From NCBI GenBank assembly GCA_963971575.1, contig OZ020611.1, forward strand, positions 55,089,381-55,153,380: DNA of 64,000 nucleotides. The letters are read 5' to 3'. The notes beneath the pieces were generated by a model, which did no database searches, was not told the DNA's origin, and was given only the letters and a program-made list of their open reading frames with translations. Below are positions 54,601-64,000 of the stretch, piece by piece (within the stretch, counting starts at the first letter, position 1; each line of letters starts with the position of its first letter). The position numbers and the translations under genes are program-made. The stretch comes from Liopterus haemorrhoidalis. Its lineage: Eukaryota; Arthropoda; Insecta; Coleoptera; Dytiscidae.

Positions 54601-56069
54601 GTATTAAATAAACAAAATATATTATAAAATTTAAAATTTTATGTAATTAAATATTTCTTTTCCTAAATAAATTTCTTTTAGCAATATTACTATTCGTCAT
54701 TAAGGGATAATTGTTATTAATATTAATAAAACAAATATATAGTTCAACTTTAAATTTAGCGGCAAAATTTAAAAATTTTGTTGCCTTGGTAAGTCGATAA
54801 TGAAGGACACCTGGATGTTGTCTCTGTTTTTTATTTTAAAATCGAATAAAAAAATCGACTATCCCAGCTTATTACTGTGTAAATATATCTGTACTCAAGA
54901 AAATACATTTCTACAAAAATTTCTAATTAAAAAAAGAATTTGTTTTCTCACATTATATTTTTCGGGGCCGAAAACGAAATAAGTGATTAATTTCTGAGTA
55001 CCAATATTTCTTGAAACATTGTTTTTGACTTAAAATACTTATGAAAAATATGTATGGTAGACATGAAAAAGCCATAATATATATATATATATATATATAT
55101 ATCGATATATGTGCTGCGATATAAAAAAACTAAAACTAAACTACAATACATCTTTTGTAAACTTCTTTGCTGTTATGATGTGATATATTAAAAAACTACA
55201 AATATATTAAGTAGAAACGTTTAAAACATATTAAATGATATTTTTACTAAAAAGCTTTACACTAATCCTTTGTAGTTTATCTTCAAATCTGTTATGCACT
55301 AGCCCTTAAATGGAAATATAATCAGTTTTAACTCATATTTAAATCTTACAAGAGCTTCTTGACTTTTATAAAAATCAAAAATTTGCACTCTATTTATTAA
55401 CTTCCACTGCTAAGGGATCCGAAACCTCTGGACCCAGATGACACAAAAGACTGAAAATTACAACAAAACATATATTAATGATCAATACAAAATGAGTTTG
55501 AATAAATGAAGCTCCTTGAAATATCAAAATATTAATACGTTCTTTAGAAAATGACGTTCATTGATTGCAACCAATTTTTCACCAGACAATAAGTGCTAAT
55601 AGCCACTTGATGCTACCTTGTAATATGAGGTTAGGTTTAATTCACCCTTTGATGTATTTAGTGCCGCTGTTAGTATTATTGTCAGTGATTAATCGAACAA
55701 GGTATTAACGAAGTAACCAATCAGATTTCAAATATATTAATATTTAATATTAATGCCGCGAGCATGTTGAACAAATTTGACAGATAATAAAAATAATTAC
55801 AAGGAACTTCATTTAAAAGTTTTATGAACGAAATACAACATGATTAATTCAAGTAATAATAACAGAAATTAGATATTAGAAATCGTTGCGGGTGAAATTA
55901 AGGTACATAGGGTACAAAATAAGGTACATGAAATATAGTTGAGTGATTTGTTTTAGTAGCCATTTTGATTTGATATGTTCCTGTTAGTCGAATTTTACTG
56001 CATAAAAGGGAGTCGAATTCTACAATATGCTGTTATAGTTTTTTTTTTTTTTTTTTTTTCTTCTATCAT
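54601..56069. other. long AT-rich stretch without gene; (TA)n at 55075-55102
   Basis: A TA microsatellite at 55075-55102, a poly-T run at 56038-56060, and no motif-bearing frame or terminal repeat. Confidence 0.4.
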
Positions 56070-56269
56070 TACAGTGTAACACCTTTAATCCAACCACACG
56101 TTAATTCAAACATCCACTAATCCGAACAGAGACGAAGACTTGCAATTTGCAAATATAGACAATATAGACACAAAAAATAGGCTTCAGCATTTCAGCCTAC
56201 ACTTTCAGTAGCAGTTTATTGGTTGGTTTTAATGTGCAGAGGCATTACTTCTGATTGGGAAATATGCCA

Positions 56270-56357
56270 TTTTTACGACACAAAATTTTGGAACTACTAC
56301 TTACTACCAAAAGCAGTTGTAACATTGGACAACGCATCAGGTCATCTGGACGAATTA
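56270..56357 (+). pseudogene. Tigger transposase, catalytic fragment
   Basis: Reads DTKFWNYYLLPKAVVTLDNA and SGHLDEL up to the mariner insertion. LDNA.GH is the second catalytic Asp block of pogo-type DDE enzymes (family form LDNAPSH). The N-terminal DNA-binding and first catalytic parts are missing. Confidence 0.7.
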
Positions 56358-56461
56358 CGAGGGCGTATTGATATATAAAGTCTCCAACGCTATAAAATAA
56401 GAATAGGAAAAGACAAAATAATGAAACCAATCTCAAAATGAAGTAAATTTATTGTACATAA

Positions 56462-56719
56462 TTATTTTTCCACATAATCACCATTTAGTGCAACACATTT
56501 ATCCAAACGCTGAATCCATTTCTTCATTCCGTCCATGAAAAAAATTTCTTGTTTACTGTTGATCCAATTGCGAACAGCAGCCCAAAATTCAGTGTCTGAT
56601 GAAAAATGTTGACCTTTCAATACCTCCTTCAACATTGGGAAGAAATCTGAAGGTGCCAAATCAGGACTGTATGGAGGGTGCGAAACAACCGTGAATTTCT
56701 GGCTTGCCACTACCTTCAT
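56462..56719 (-). pseudogene. mariner transposase C terminus, left half
   Basis: Open minus frame with HPPYSPDLAPSDFFPMLKEV, LKGQHFSSDTEFWAAVRNWI, NSKQEIFFMDGMKKWIQRLD and KCVALNGDYVEK, the third catalytic Asp block and end of a mariner. The frame is intact from the catalytic block to the natural stop but all upstream sequence is gone. Confidence 0.92.
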
Positions 56720-56784
56720 TGTTTCGTTGCTGCAATTCGGTCTGGCGTTGTAGTTGTTGTTTGCGCTTATATCTGGTTGTTCCC

Positions 56785-56940
56785 AAAGTTGAAGGAGGTA
56801 TTAAAAGGTCAATATTTTTCATCAGACACTGAAGTTCGGGCTGCTGTTCGCAATTGGATCAACAGTAAACAAGAAAGTTTTTTCATGGACTGAATGAAGA
56901 AATGGATTCAGCGTTTGGAGAAATGTGTTTAGCGAAATGT
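56785..56940 (+). pseudogene. mariner transposase C terminus, right half
   Basis: Plus-strand copy: LFPKLKEVLKGQYFSSDTEV, RAAVRNWINSKQESFFMD, a stop in place of G, MKKWIQRLEKCV and a stop. Same region as 56462-56719 in opposite orientation and slightly more decayed; it starts after the SPDLAPSD block. Confidence 0.9.
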
Positions 56941-57099
56941 GTAAAACAATTATGTACATTGGTGGTACAATAAATTTACTTCATTTTGAAACTGGTTTCA
57001 TTATTTTATCTTTCCCTATTATTATTTTATAGAGTTGGAGACCCTATATATCAATCCGCCCTCGTAATCAGTGATGATAAACTAATTTCATATTTGTTA

Positions 57100-57764
57100 T
57101 ATTCCTATCTCCAACTTGCACTCCACTGTTGCAGCCGATAGACCAACACGTGATATAGGGTATAAAATTAAATTACAACAAAAAGTTACTAAAATTTATT
57201 GTGCAATCTGAAGGAAATATATCTGAAATGTTAAAAAGCATAAATTTAAAAGATGTTCTGCCTTGGTAAAGCATGGCAACATGTAAGTGACTAGACATGG
57301 AAATTATGAAAAGAAGGTGGCCTACACAAGAAAATATGGGAGGAAGAGGGCAACTTGCCGTTATCTATATAGGCAAGAAAATTATCACAAGGTCCAACTG
57401 AAATTAAAAACATAATTGATCTCACACAACAAAATGAGTCAAATTTAACAAATGAGGAAATAACAGAATGGGCAGTAGGTAGCAAGAAAGCTTGTGAATT
57501 GATGTTAACTGATGTTGAAATTATCCAAGAGGTTAGAAGACATCAAACTGAGGAAGATGTTGAAGATAGCGATGAAGAAACAGAAATCAAAAGTCAAAGA
57601 TGGAGATGCAGTATCTAGTTTTAATAAATACCTAAGATGGGCATCTGAAAATAATGTAGAGCAACAGCAAATACTTCTGTGGCGTGAATTGAGGAATCAG
57701 GCGATGAGAGCCGAAACAACGTCGACAAAACAAAAAATTATTACTAATTTTTTAAAAAAGTAAA
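57100..57764 (+). pseudogene. Tigger/jerky-like transposase, C-terminal part
   Basis: Frame pieces read PTCTPLLQPIDQHVI (family PPNTTSLLQPMDQGVI, near the third catalytic Asp), a stop, GIKLNYNKKLLKFIVQSEGN, ISEMLKSINLKDVLPW and a stop. After frame changes there follow IIDLTQQNESNLTNEEITEW, ELMLTDVEIIQEVRRHQTEE, SSFNKYLRWASENNVEQQQI and a terminal KQKIITNFLKK. The acidic tail and basic end ITNFLKK are typical of Tigger proteins. Several stops and frameshifts; inactive. Confidence 0.85.
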
Positions 57765-57871
57765 TGCCATATTTATGTTGCTCACTATATACAATTCGTT
57801 TATTGCAATAAAATATTTCAAACACACCAAAAATTCTTTACTGACAATAATCCGAACAAATCTTTAGTCGA

Positions 57872-57911
57872 AACAGCTCAATGCAAGAAGGTTTTCTTGC
57901 ATTGAGCTGTT
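57872..57911. repeat. perfect 18-bp stem hairpin in Tigger subterminal region
   Basis: AACAGCTCAATGCAAGAA and its exact inverse are separated by a 4-nt loop GGTT. Confidence 0.95.
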
Positions 57912-57931
57912 CGGGTTAAAGAGGCACTGTA

Positions 57932-58158
57932 ATATTTTAGATTCCGAAAGCATGAAATCCAAAGTAACTGATGAAACACATTTCGACCTCAATAAATGAT
58001 GCTGGGCGAAATGGTATTAAGATGGCAAGGGCTATAGCTATACGATTGTCTTTTATGCAATCGCAATTTAAAGAATTGGGTCTTGCTAACATTCGGTTCC
58101 CATAAAATTGCGTTACCTTTCATACAGCATGTGTAATAATAGATCTTCTGCATAAATG
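57932..58158. other. stretch without recognised gene
   Basis: Nothing supported. Confidence 0.4.
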
Positions 58159-58300
58159 TCTCTAATGTCGGGTTGCTAACGTAAGAGTTTTCTCTAACTC
58201 AAGTTAAAATCATTTGTTTTTATATGTTGCAACATACAAAATCAATAGATTTTAACTTGAGTTAGGGATAATTGTTACTTTAGCAACCGGCCATTAGACA
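58159..58300. mobile_element. 142-bp inverted-repeat MITE
   Basis: Arms of about 55 bp: TCTAATGTCGGGTTGCTAAC on the left and (inverted) TCTAATGGCCGGTTGCTAAA on the right, with the core CTAACTCAAGTTAAAATC perfect in both arms. No target duplication resolved. Confidence 0.8.
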
Positions 58301-59053
58301 AATCATAAAGATAATAACTGGTAGCCAAAATCGACGGATTTGACCACTGAAAATCTCATTTTATGGAACTACATAAGCAGCAAAATCTATGCCAACAAAT
58401 GGCAAACAACTGAGTAGTTAGAAAATGGTACAAAGAAAGAGGTATTTTGTCGCGACTAGAACCGATCATTTGACTAACATTATATTCCATACATAATTTC
58501 CAAATGCTAATGAACAATATGTAATAAGTAAATCGCTTTATCAAAATTAGGAGCAAAGTTTTTGAAAAAATCTGATTTGGTAACAAATAAAGATGTTTCA
58601 GACAAACAAAGCAGGTTTGGAAATTGTAAGCCCAGTCAAAAGAAATAAAGTAGACCTCTCTCAACCTGGAACCAGCAAGCAATCAAGATTCTGTGCTATC
58701 GTAGTACTGAATTGGACAGATACAAAGACTTTGTAGACATACATGTCTACATCTCAGTATGTATATTCTTGAAATAAATCATCGCTCAACTTGTTTTCAC
58801 CCACCTGTAGCTATATATAAAATTACAGGTTGAAAAATATTTTGAATTGTTATAAAACTTGAATTGATCATATTGATTATTTATTTTTTATTATTAAATG
58901 GCGTTAAAGTAACTAATCTTTTGTACATTTTAATGATTAGCGTTGCATGTATTTGTGAAGTGTAAAATGGCGCAGAGATAGTAAATGTAAAGTATTTCAT
59001 CAGGAATTGCTGTCCAACTGAATCCTGGATATGACATGCAGGGCAATTAAGTA
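58301..59053. other. stretch without recognised gene
   Basis: No motif-bearing frame; the minus 108-codon frame at 58356-58682 shows no recognisable domain. Confidence 0.4.
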
Positions 59054-59180
59054 CAATATGATAGAGAAAAAAGGCGTCTAGATAACCATGGAATTAATTT
59101 ATTTCTAAATCAGCACTGAACTTAATATTTTTGAAAATTTAAAGTAAAGGCCTATTAGATGCCTTTTTTTTATCATATTG
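59054..59180. mobile_element. 127-bp TA-flanked MITE, copy 2
   Basis: Ends CAATATGATAGAGAAAAAA and (inverted) CAATATGATAAAAAAAAGG are flanked by TA (59052-59053 and 59181-59182). Shares GTCTAGATAACCATGGAATT- and AAGGCCTATTAGATGC-type phrases with 13398-13529. Confidence 0.88.
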
Positions 59181-59569
59181 TATTATTAAGATCATGTTAT
59201 ATTTCAGATGAAAGGAAAAGTTAAAATTTAACTCTTTCGCAACGACGGAATTGGATGGAAATCTCTATCGCTAGTAGAGGGCAACAATCTGTGCATTGTA
59301 TCTTACACCGTGCATTGAGTGTACACCATTGACATCATATAATATATATACATGCTCTATGCCTTATCATTGAATATTATGAAGCCAAGACACAAGCGCA
59401 TAGTTATTTTAACGCATTCCTACAAATTCTGCGCTTGCGTCTGACGATAATAAACCATTTAAAAAGGCTCTACGAACAGACCTTTTACAACATATCAATT
59501 TGTCAGATAAATTTTAAGTTATCATAGAATAAATTATATAATATATGTCTGTTTTAAATTTAGAAAATA

Positions 59570-59880
59570 TTTAAAGCACTGTAATATTTTTTTCTTTATA
59601 TGTATGTAACATAAAAACCTACAAGTTTTATGAAAAATATACTAAAAAATTCAGTTTAATTTACTAATATTTATCAAATATATCTACTCCTATTAAAATT
59701 TGCACTTTACGGTATTAAAAAAATATATATTGTTACTTGCAGTTCTTGTCGGCTAAACATTGAAGTGAGCAACCCGCACTACTCAAAGGAACAACCTCCC
59801 GTCACCCCACCTACGGAGGTGTTGGCTTCATAACAAGTTGCCCGCGTTCAGTCTCTATATTATTTAACCTCATTGACATG
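59570..59880. repeat. interspersed repeat matching 13550-13795
   Basis: Shares AGCAACCCGCAC, CTTCATAACAAGTTGCC and CGTTCAGTCT with the first copy. About 390 bp separate it from the MITE here, against about 20 bp in the first copy. Confidence 0.7.
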
Positions 59881-59984
59881 CACAGTCTGTATAAGCAAAC
59901 AAAAACCCCGGAAAATAAGTGAAAACATTGTTTTTTTTTGCGGGTTTCGGTCTTGCCAAGCATTGACCATCGTAGCTAATCAGT

Positions 59985-60115
59985 ATACTCTAGGGTGACC
60001 AGACGTACTCTTTTTTAGAGTATTAAGTATACTCTTTTTTGAATAACATCCTCTATACTCTTACTTTTTATATAAAAACCCTGAATATACTCTTTTTTGA
60101 GGGTTACTAGCCTTT
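59985..60115. mobile_element. hAT-like end with TACTCTTTTTT repeats
   Basis: CTAGGGTGACCAGACGTACT opens like a hAT terminus, followed by four TATACTCTTTTTT-like phrases. No partner end. Confidence 0.4.
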
Positions 60116-60199
60116 TAGTATTTATTTTTTATGTATTTTGTAATATATACAAGTTTAATTGGGTTGTTTTTATATTTATTTTAAATGTATAGATACCTA

Positions 60200-60594
60200 C
60201 ACTCTGTTCCAAACGGTTAGGCGGAACTAAATGGGAATTTCGTTCTTTTAGGTTGTCACGAGAAGGGACCTTGCATGGGTTATTTCATTTTTCACGTTGG
60301 AATGTCAAAATTTAAAATTCCAACAATGAAACTATGGAAACGAATGACATATGTCAAAATTAAATTATTTTTTTTACATATTTTAATGACAAAAAAAATA
60401 AATAAATGGGAAATTTGTATTAAGAATGACACAAAAATGAAAATATAAAGAAAATGATATTAACCTTAATCAAAAAATGTTTATTGTAAGTATGATTTAC
60501 AAAGCTTAAACAAAACGGCCGAAAAGCATAATTTAAACGATGAAAGTAACTAGATTGCAAAATCTAGTTCCGCCTAACCGTTTGGAACAGACTT
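60200..60594. mobile_element. 395-bp TA-flanked MITE
   Basis: Inverted ends share TCTGTTCCAAACGGTTAGGC and GGAACTA in a nearly perfect 29-bp arm; TA lies at 60198-60199 and 60595-60596. Tc1/mariner-type target. No transposase. Confidence 0.82.
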
Positions 60595-60628
60595 TATTAT
60601 AGACCATAAGTTCAAAATGATATTACAT

Positions 60629-60740
60629 AAGAGTTGGCTATGGAAAAATAAAATAATGTCTACTGCAAGCTTTATATAACAATATTCTAAAGCTTTCTGT
60701 AGACATTACTTTTATTTTCCATAGGTATAATAGCTCTTGG
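60629..60740. repeat. 112-bp hairpin
   Basis: Arms containing CTATGGAAAA, ATAATGTCTAC and AAGCTTT face each other around a short AT-rich loop. Confidence 0.75.
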
Positions 60741-62030
60741 TATAATAGTTATTTCATTATTACTATTTACAGCACAAATTTTTAAACATAACCTTAAACC
60801 GGCCTGGATCGTATTTATGAAGTTGAGTGTACTTGCTAAACGAATATAGGGTCGAACACACCACCTTAGGGCTTTTGTTTAGTTAGACAGACAATACATA
60901 TCCCTTGTGCACCGATTGTACCATTATTACATAGCAACAGAGTCGACCTGATCTACACTATAGCGGTCAGTCGTAGACAGAGTTGTATCTGTGTGTGATT
61001 GACCACTATAGTGGACATTCTTGACGAAAGGGTTAATTTTAGAAACAATTATTATAAAATGAAGAGTTTATATAAGTTAAAGATGAGAAAAGAAATAGCA
61101 GTAAAGTAATTTTGCATTGAAAATAATAGATAAGTAAGAAAGTTAAGCAAAAAAAAAAGAATTTTATTTTCACTATAGCATTAAACTGACCACTATACTC
61201 CCCAAGTGCTAAAAACTGTGTTGAAACTAAAGATAATATGTTACTGTGGCCTAACTAAATTCACATAGCTGGGCCATAGCCGCAAAATCTATTTTTCAAT
61301 ATTATAATTTAGCGAAAATTTAGTTGTATTTGGTTTTGTATAGAATTCATGATTTTTAAGCAGAAAATTTGTTAAAAAAATAAAGTGACACAGTCAGGTT
61401 TACGCTTTTAAAATAAGGTTAAGAGACAATAAGAGTAATTTTTAAATATCCCATATTTTAGTTCGCATTAACGTCTAATTAACTTGAAGGAAGAGAGGCA
61501 CAAAGTTTGATTCGTTCTCATAGCTTTAATATATTGTAGGGCATACAATATGGAATTACTGGAAAATACAATAGGTACTAAGGCCATTAAGGAAACTGAT
61601 ATGTATGTTTCATTTCCTCCAAATTCAGCCTAGCGCATGGAAATGAAATTTATATTAGAAAATTTCCAAAAATTTAAATTCCTTGATAAATATTTGATAA
61701 TTTTTGGACACTGAAGTTTCTACCAAGAAAGAACCATTGTTAGAACCACGTTATTTTGACATCAGGAACGCATCGACCATCACCTGAAAAATGGGTCATA
61801 AAAATGGATAATCATTCCTTTTATTTAAACTAAACTTTTTTTCCAAAATCTAAAATCAGATACATCTGATATGTACATCCCTACACCTATACTTTTGACT
61901 TAGTTATTGTTTATTTATTGTACTCACAACTGCTAAATAAATTATCTTATCTTATCTTATCTACATTTCTATCCCCAAGAATTTATAATTTTGTGGTTCT
62001 TAATTCAGTCATAATATCAGAATGTATCAG
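60741..62030. other. stretch without recognised gene; small palindrome at 60957-61014
   Basis: CACTATAGCGGTCAGTC is inverted as GATTGACCACTATAGTG after about 25 nt, and GACCACTATA recurs at 61187. Nothing else supported. Confidence 0.4.
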
Positions 62031-62033
62031 ATC

Positions 62034-62202
62034 ACACGTCCGTCCATTTTTTCTTGAAAATGTGGTGAGCAAGTGGAAAAATAATGATCACTCAAAGAAT
62101 CGAATGGTAGTAAATTTCCGGAACAAGCCAAAAGTACTGGATACCAAGGACAACTTTGATTTTATAAATGATAACGTACATCGAATTGGTATGTTTGAAT
62201 AG
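62034..62202 (+). pseudogene. unidentified coding tail, copy 2
   Basis: Open frame: SHVRPFFLENVVSKWKNNDH, SKNRMVVNFRNKPKVLDTKD and NFDFINDNVHRIGMFE, then a stop. It aligns over its whole length with 20281-20472 and is better preserved. The frame stays open upstream to 61918 but that part looks non-coding. Probably the C terminus of an old transposon protein; family not recognised. Confidence 0.55.
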
Positions 62203-62279
62203 AGCTTTTAAAAAGAATCCACTTTTACTTAAACATTTTTTTAATATCTTTAACGGTAACGAAAATTGTATTCTCTGTA

Positions 62280-62420
62280 ACGACTTGAAAGTAAAATATT
62301 TTTAAGTGTTCAGAGTGTCTTCGATTTTGATTATACACTTTCACATCCTTACTCTTGAGCTATCTTTAGCTCGGAATATAATAAAAATATAATTATTAAA
62401 AATATTTCACTTTCAAGTCG
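62280..62420. repeat. inverted repeat around CGACTTGAAAGTAAAATA
   Basis: CGACTTGAAAGTAAAATATT at 62280 is inverted at about 62403-62422. The left half resembles 1555-1610. Confidence 0.6.
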
Positions 62421-62510
62421 TCCTTCCAAGTTGTACTTTCAAGTTGTGCTTTCAAAGTGAAATATTATTATTTTTTATTATGCTCCCAGCTACGCATAGC
62501 TCAAGAGTAA

Positions 62511-62662
62511 AGCCTGGTTTATAATAACTCCATAACATAACGCATAAGAATTGAACAATGGGTTTGACCCTTTAAAACATCTGTTTGTAATAAACAGAAC
62601 AAAGAATGTAGTGTAATTTTTATGCTTATGTATCCATAACATATTTATTATAAACCAGCCTT
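62511..62662. mobile_element. ~150-bp TAA-flanked MITE, copy 2
   Basis: Left end AGCCTGGTTTATAATAAC and a right end with a slightly altered inverse are flanked by TAA (62508-62510 and 62663-62665). Internal AAAACATCTGTTTGTAATA and TAGTGTAATTTTTATGCTTA match 52231-52374. Confidence 0.85.
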
Positions 62663-62984
62663 TAAGCCTCGATTATAATAAAAACATATCACAGTTGTTC
62701 TGTTTGTTACAATTAGATGTTCAGTACAATGAAACCCTTTGTGAAGTCTTTATGGATATGGATATGTAATAAGTTATGGAACTATTATAAACGAGACTTA
62801 AGGATGCGAAAATGTTAAAATCAAAAGGAAATGCACTTTGAACACTTGCGAAGAGAAATATTTTACTTTCAATTCGTTACAGAGAATACAATTTTTCGTA
62901 AACCGTCAATTATATTAAAAAATATTTATGAAAAAGTTGTTTTTTTCAAAAGCTTTTTTTCAAACATACTCAACTCCATATACA

Positions 62985-63420
62985 TATGTTTCCATTTACA
63001 AATTTACTCTACATTTTTGCCTGTTTAATTTTTTTTTACAAAAATAAAAACAATATTAAATCGTTTAATGAGATTCATAGTCATAATACTAGATACAAGA
63101 ATGATATATATCCTAAATTCTGCCGTCTATCAAAATCCAGAAATAGCACTACCTACTACGCTATTAAATTCCCCAAAATAAATTAGAAGAGTTTGTGAAG
63201 GATGTGTTAATTCAAAATCCATTGTACTCTGTGTCCGAATATTTTGATTTAATTTTTTAGAATTATAATTAGTTTTTTTGTATCTGATTTAAGTAATAAT
63301 TGTATCTATGTGTAACTCTTTTTGTGTAAATCTACAATATTTGCTTAATTTTTCTTGACTGACTGTAAACGATTAAATTGTATTGTTTTGTGGTCAATAA
63401 ATAAATATTATATTATTATT
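62985..63420 (+). pseudogene. CR1/jockey-like LINE 3' end
   Basis: Reads YIFACLIFFYKNKNNIKSFN, EIHSHNTRYKNDIYPKFCRL and SKSRNSTTYYAIKFPKIN, then after a frame change LEEFVKDVLIQNPLYSVSEY and FDLIF with a stop at 63260. HSHNTR.K.......RL..S..S..Y.....FN.LP and the NPLYS.EEY-like close are the usual C terminus of this LINE group. A 3' untranslated region and a CAATAAATAAATATTATA-like tail follow. Same family as 36331-37448 but shorter. Confidence 0.82.
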
Positions 63421-63611
63421 ACATAATCAAAGTTGCCCTTAGTATTCTGTACTTCCAGAAAATCGTAATACTACCATTCAATTTTTTGGATAGACTTTGA
63501 TCAATTTTTTTTACAAGTATGCTCGCACATAGTGTTTTCGAGAAAAAATGATACGCCCTGTGTATTAAATTGAATTTTACTGTAATTGTACCAAGTAGTT
63601 TCTTAATTATA

Positions 63612-63924
63612 GTTCATTCCACGCTTATCCGGAATGACTCTTATCTTTGTATATTGTTAACCAATAAACTCAGAAGGTGGTCGGTTAGGATAATTCTAAC
63701 AAATGAGTGGGCTACATTGAGTAAAAATTGAAATGAAAATTAAAGATAAAACAGATATTTTTTTTCAAAATCCAAATATCCAGCCTAATTTAAAATTTAT
63801 TTTACCTGTACCAAATCCTGTATCTTTTTAAATATTGAGAATTATGACAATAAAACCCCAACTTCGATAATGGTCTCAGATAGCTGCAGTTATTTCAACA
63901 ATTCTGAAAAAGCGTGGAATGAAC
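63612..63924. mobile_element. 313-bp TA-flanked MITE
   Basis: Ends GTTCATTCCACGCTT and its exact inverse are flanked by TA (63610-63611 and 63925-63926). No coding sequence. Confidence 0.82.
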
Positions 63925-64000
63925 TATACCTCAAAATAATTATACTGTTCCATTCTATAGTGAAAATAAAATTCATGGAATAAAATAAACGGTTATACGA

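Larger units (their letters stand above)
56358..57065. mobile_element. palindromic mariner element
   Basis: Ends CGAGGGCGTATTGATATATA and (inverted) CGAGGGCGGATTGATATATA are flanked by TA at 56356-56357 and 57066-57067. Instead of one transposase it holds two C-terminal halves in opposite orientation around a ~65-bp centre (56720-56785). It lies within the Tigger transposase and is therefore younger. Confidence 0.88.
56072..57929 (+). mobile_element. Tigger element interrupted by a mariner
   Basis: Left end CAGTGTAACACCTTTAATCC and right end (inverted) CAGTGCCTCTTTAACCCGAA are flanked by TA (56070-56071 and 57930-57931). ATCCGAACA-like phrases occur near both ends. The interior keeps the C-terminal half of a jerky/Tigger transposase on the plus strand. 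Confidence 0.85.

Noticed and set aside
1..64000. Possible host protein-coding gene or endogenous viral element
   Set aside because: All frames with recognisable motifs belong to transposons or LINEs; no paired LTRs, capsid-type or polymerase-type viral proteins, or multi-exon host genes were recognised. Short or divergent exons could have been missed.

Overview
The window looks like a piece of a large, AT-rich, repeat-laden arthropod (most likely insect) nuclear genome. I found no convincing host gene, no complete host exon-intron structure, no rRNA, no CRISPR array and no bacterial-style operon. Nearly everything recognisable is a mobile element or a relic of one: Helitrons, mariner, Tc1, pogo/Tigger, hAT, PIF/Harbinger-like elements, several LINE fragments, one tRNA-derived SINE and many short inverted-repeat elements. 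That mixture, the mariner and hAT relatives and the general base composition point to an insect; the order cannot be fixed from this sequence alone.

Layout. 0-2.9 kb: a small Harbinger-like relic, a 150-bp hairpin and unclassified repeats. 3.0-6.8 kb: Helitron A (minus), filled by a ~290-bp tandem array. 7.3-9.4 kb: a dead mariner split by a hAT. 10.1-13.0 kb: a pogo/Tigger relic carrying two hAT insertions. 13.3-17.5 kb: a MITE, a foldback element with 15-bp repeat arms, the tail of a LINE and a SINE. 17.6-21.4 kb: unclassified repeats and a hAT tail. 21.9-23.2 kb: a mariner with perfect ends but a broken transposase. 23.3-26.1 kb: degenerate repeats and hAT ends. 26.2-30.1 kb: Helitron B (plus). 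30.5-37.4 kb: LINE pieces (RTE-like and CR1/jockey-like), two mariner relics and a long-arm DDE element. 37.7-40 kb: a tRNA-like segment and inverted repeats. 40.0-42.9 kb: a second long-arm DDE element split exactly by Helitron C. 42.9-47.1 kb: an outer Tc1-type element holding a nearly intact Tc1 and a hAT. 47.1-54.2 kb: inverted-repeat elements, a Tigger MITE and three abutting TAA/TTAA-flanked elements. 56.1-57.9 kb: a Tigger element containing a palindromic mariner. 58-64 kb: MITEs, an unidentified coding tail and a LINE 3' end.

How the parts relate. The value of the window is its stratigraphy. Target-site duplications and split reading frames give insertion order at several loci: hAT after mariner at 7.9 kb; two hATs after pogo at 10-12.5 kb; Helitron C after the DDE element at 40.8 kb; Tc1 and hAT after the outer Tc1-like element at 43-47 kb; mariner after Tigger at 56.4 kb. 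The best-preserved protein is a Tc1 transposase (44,991-46,019, minus) whose frame is open except for one stop codon. All other transposases and reverse transcriptases here are truncated or broken. The most unusual structures are the Helitron tandem arrays, the foldback element with 15-mer arms, and a stem-loop motif (CTGAAGAT, 5-bp stem, GAAACG) that occurs in two different elements with different but still-paired stem sequences.
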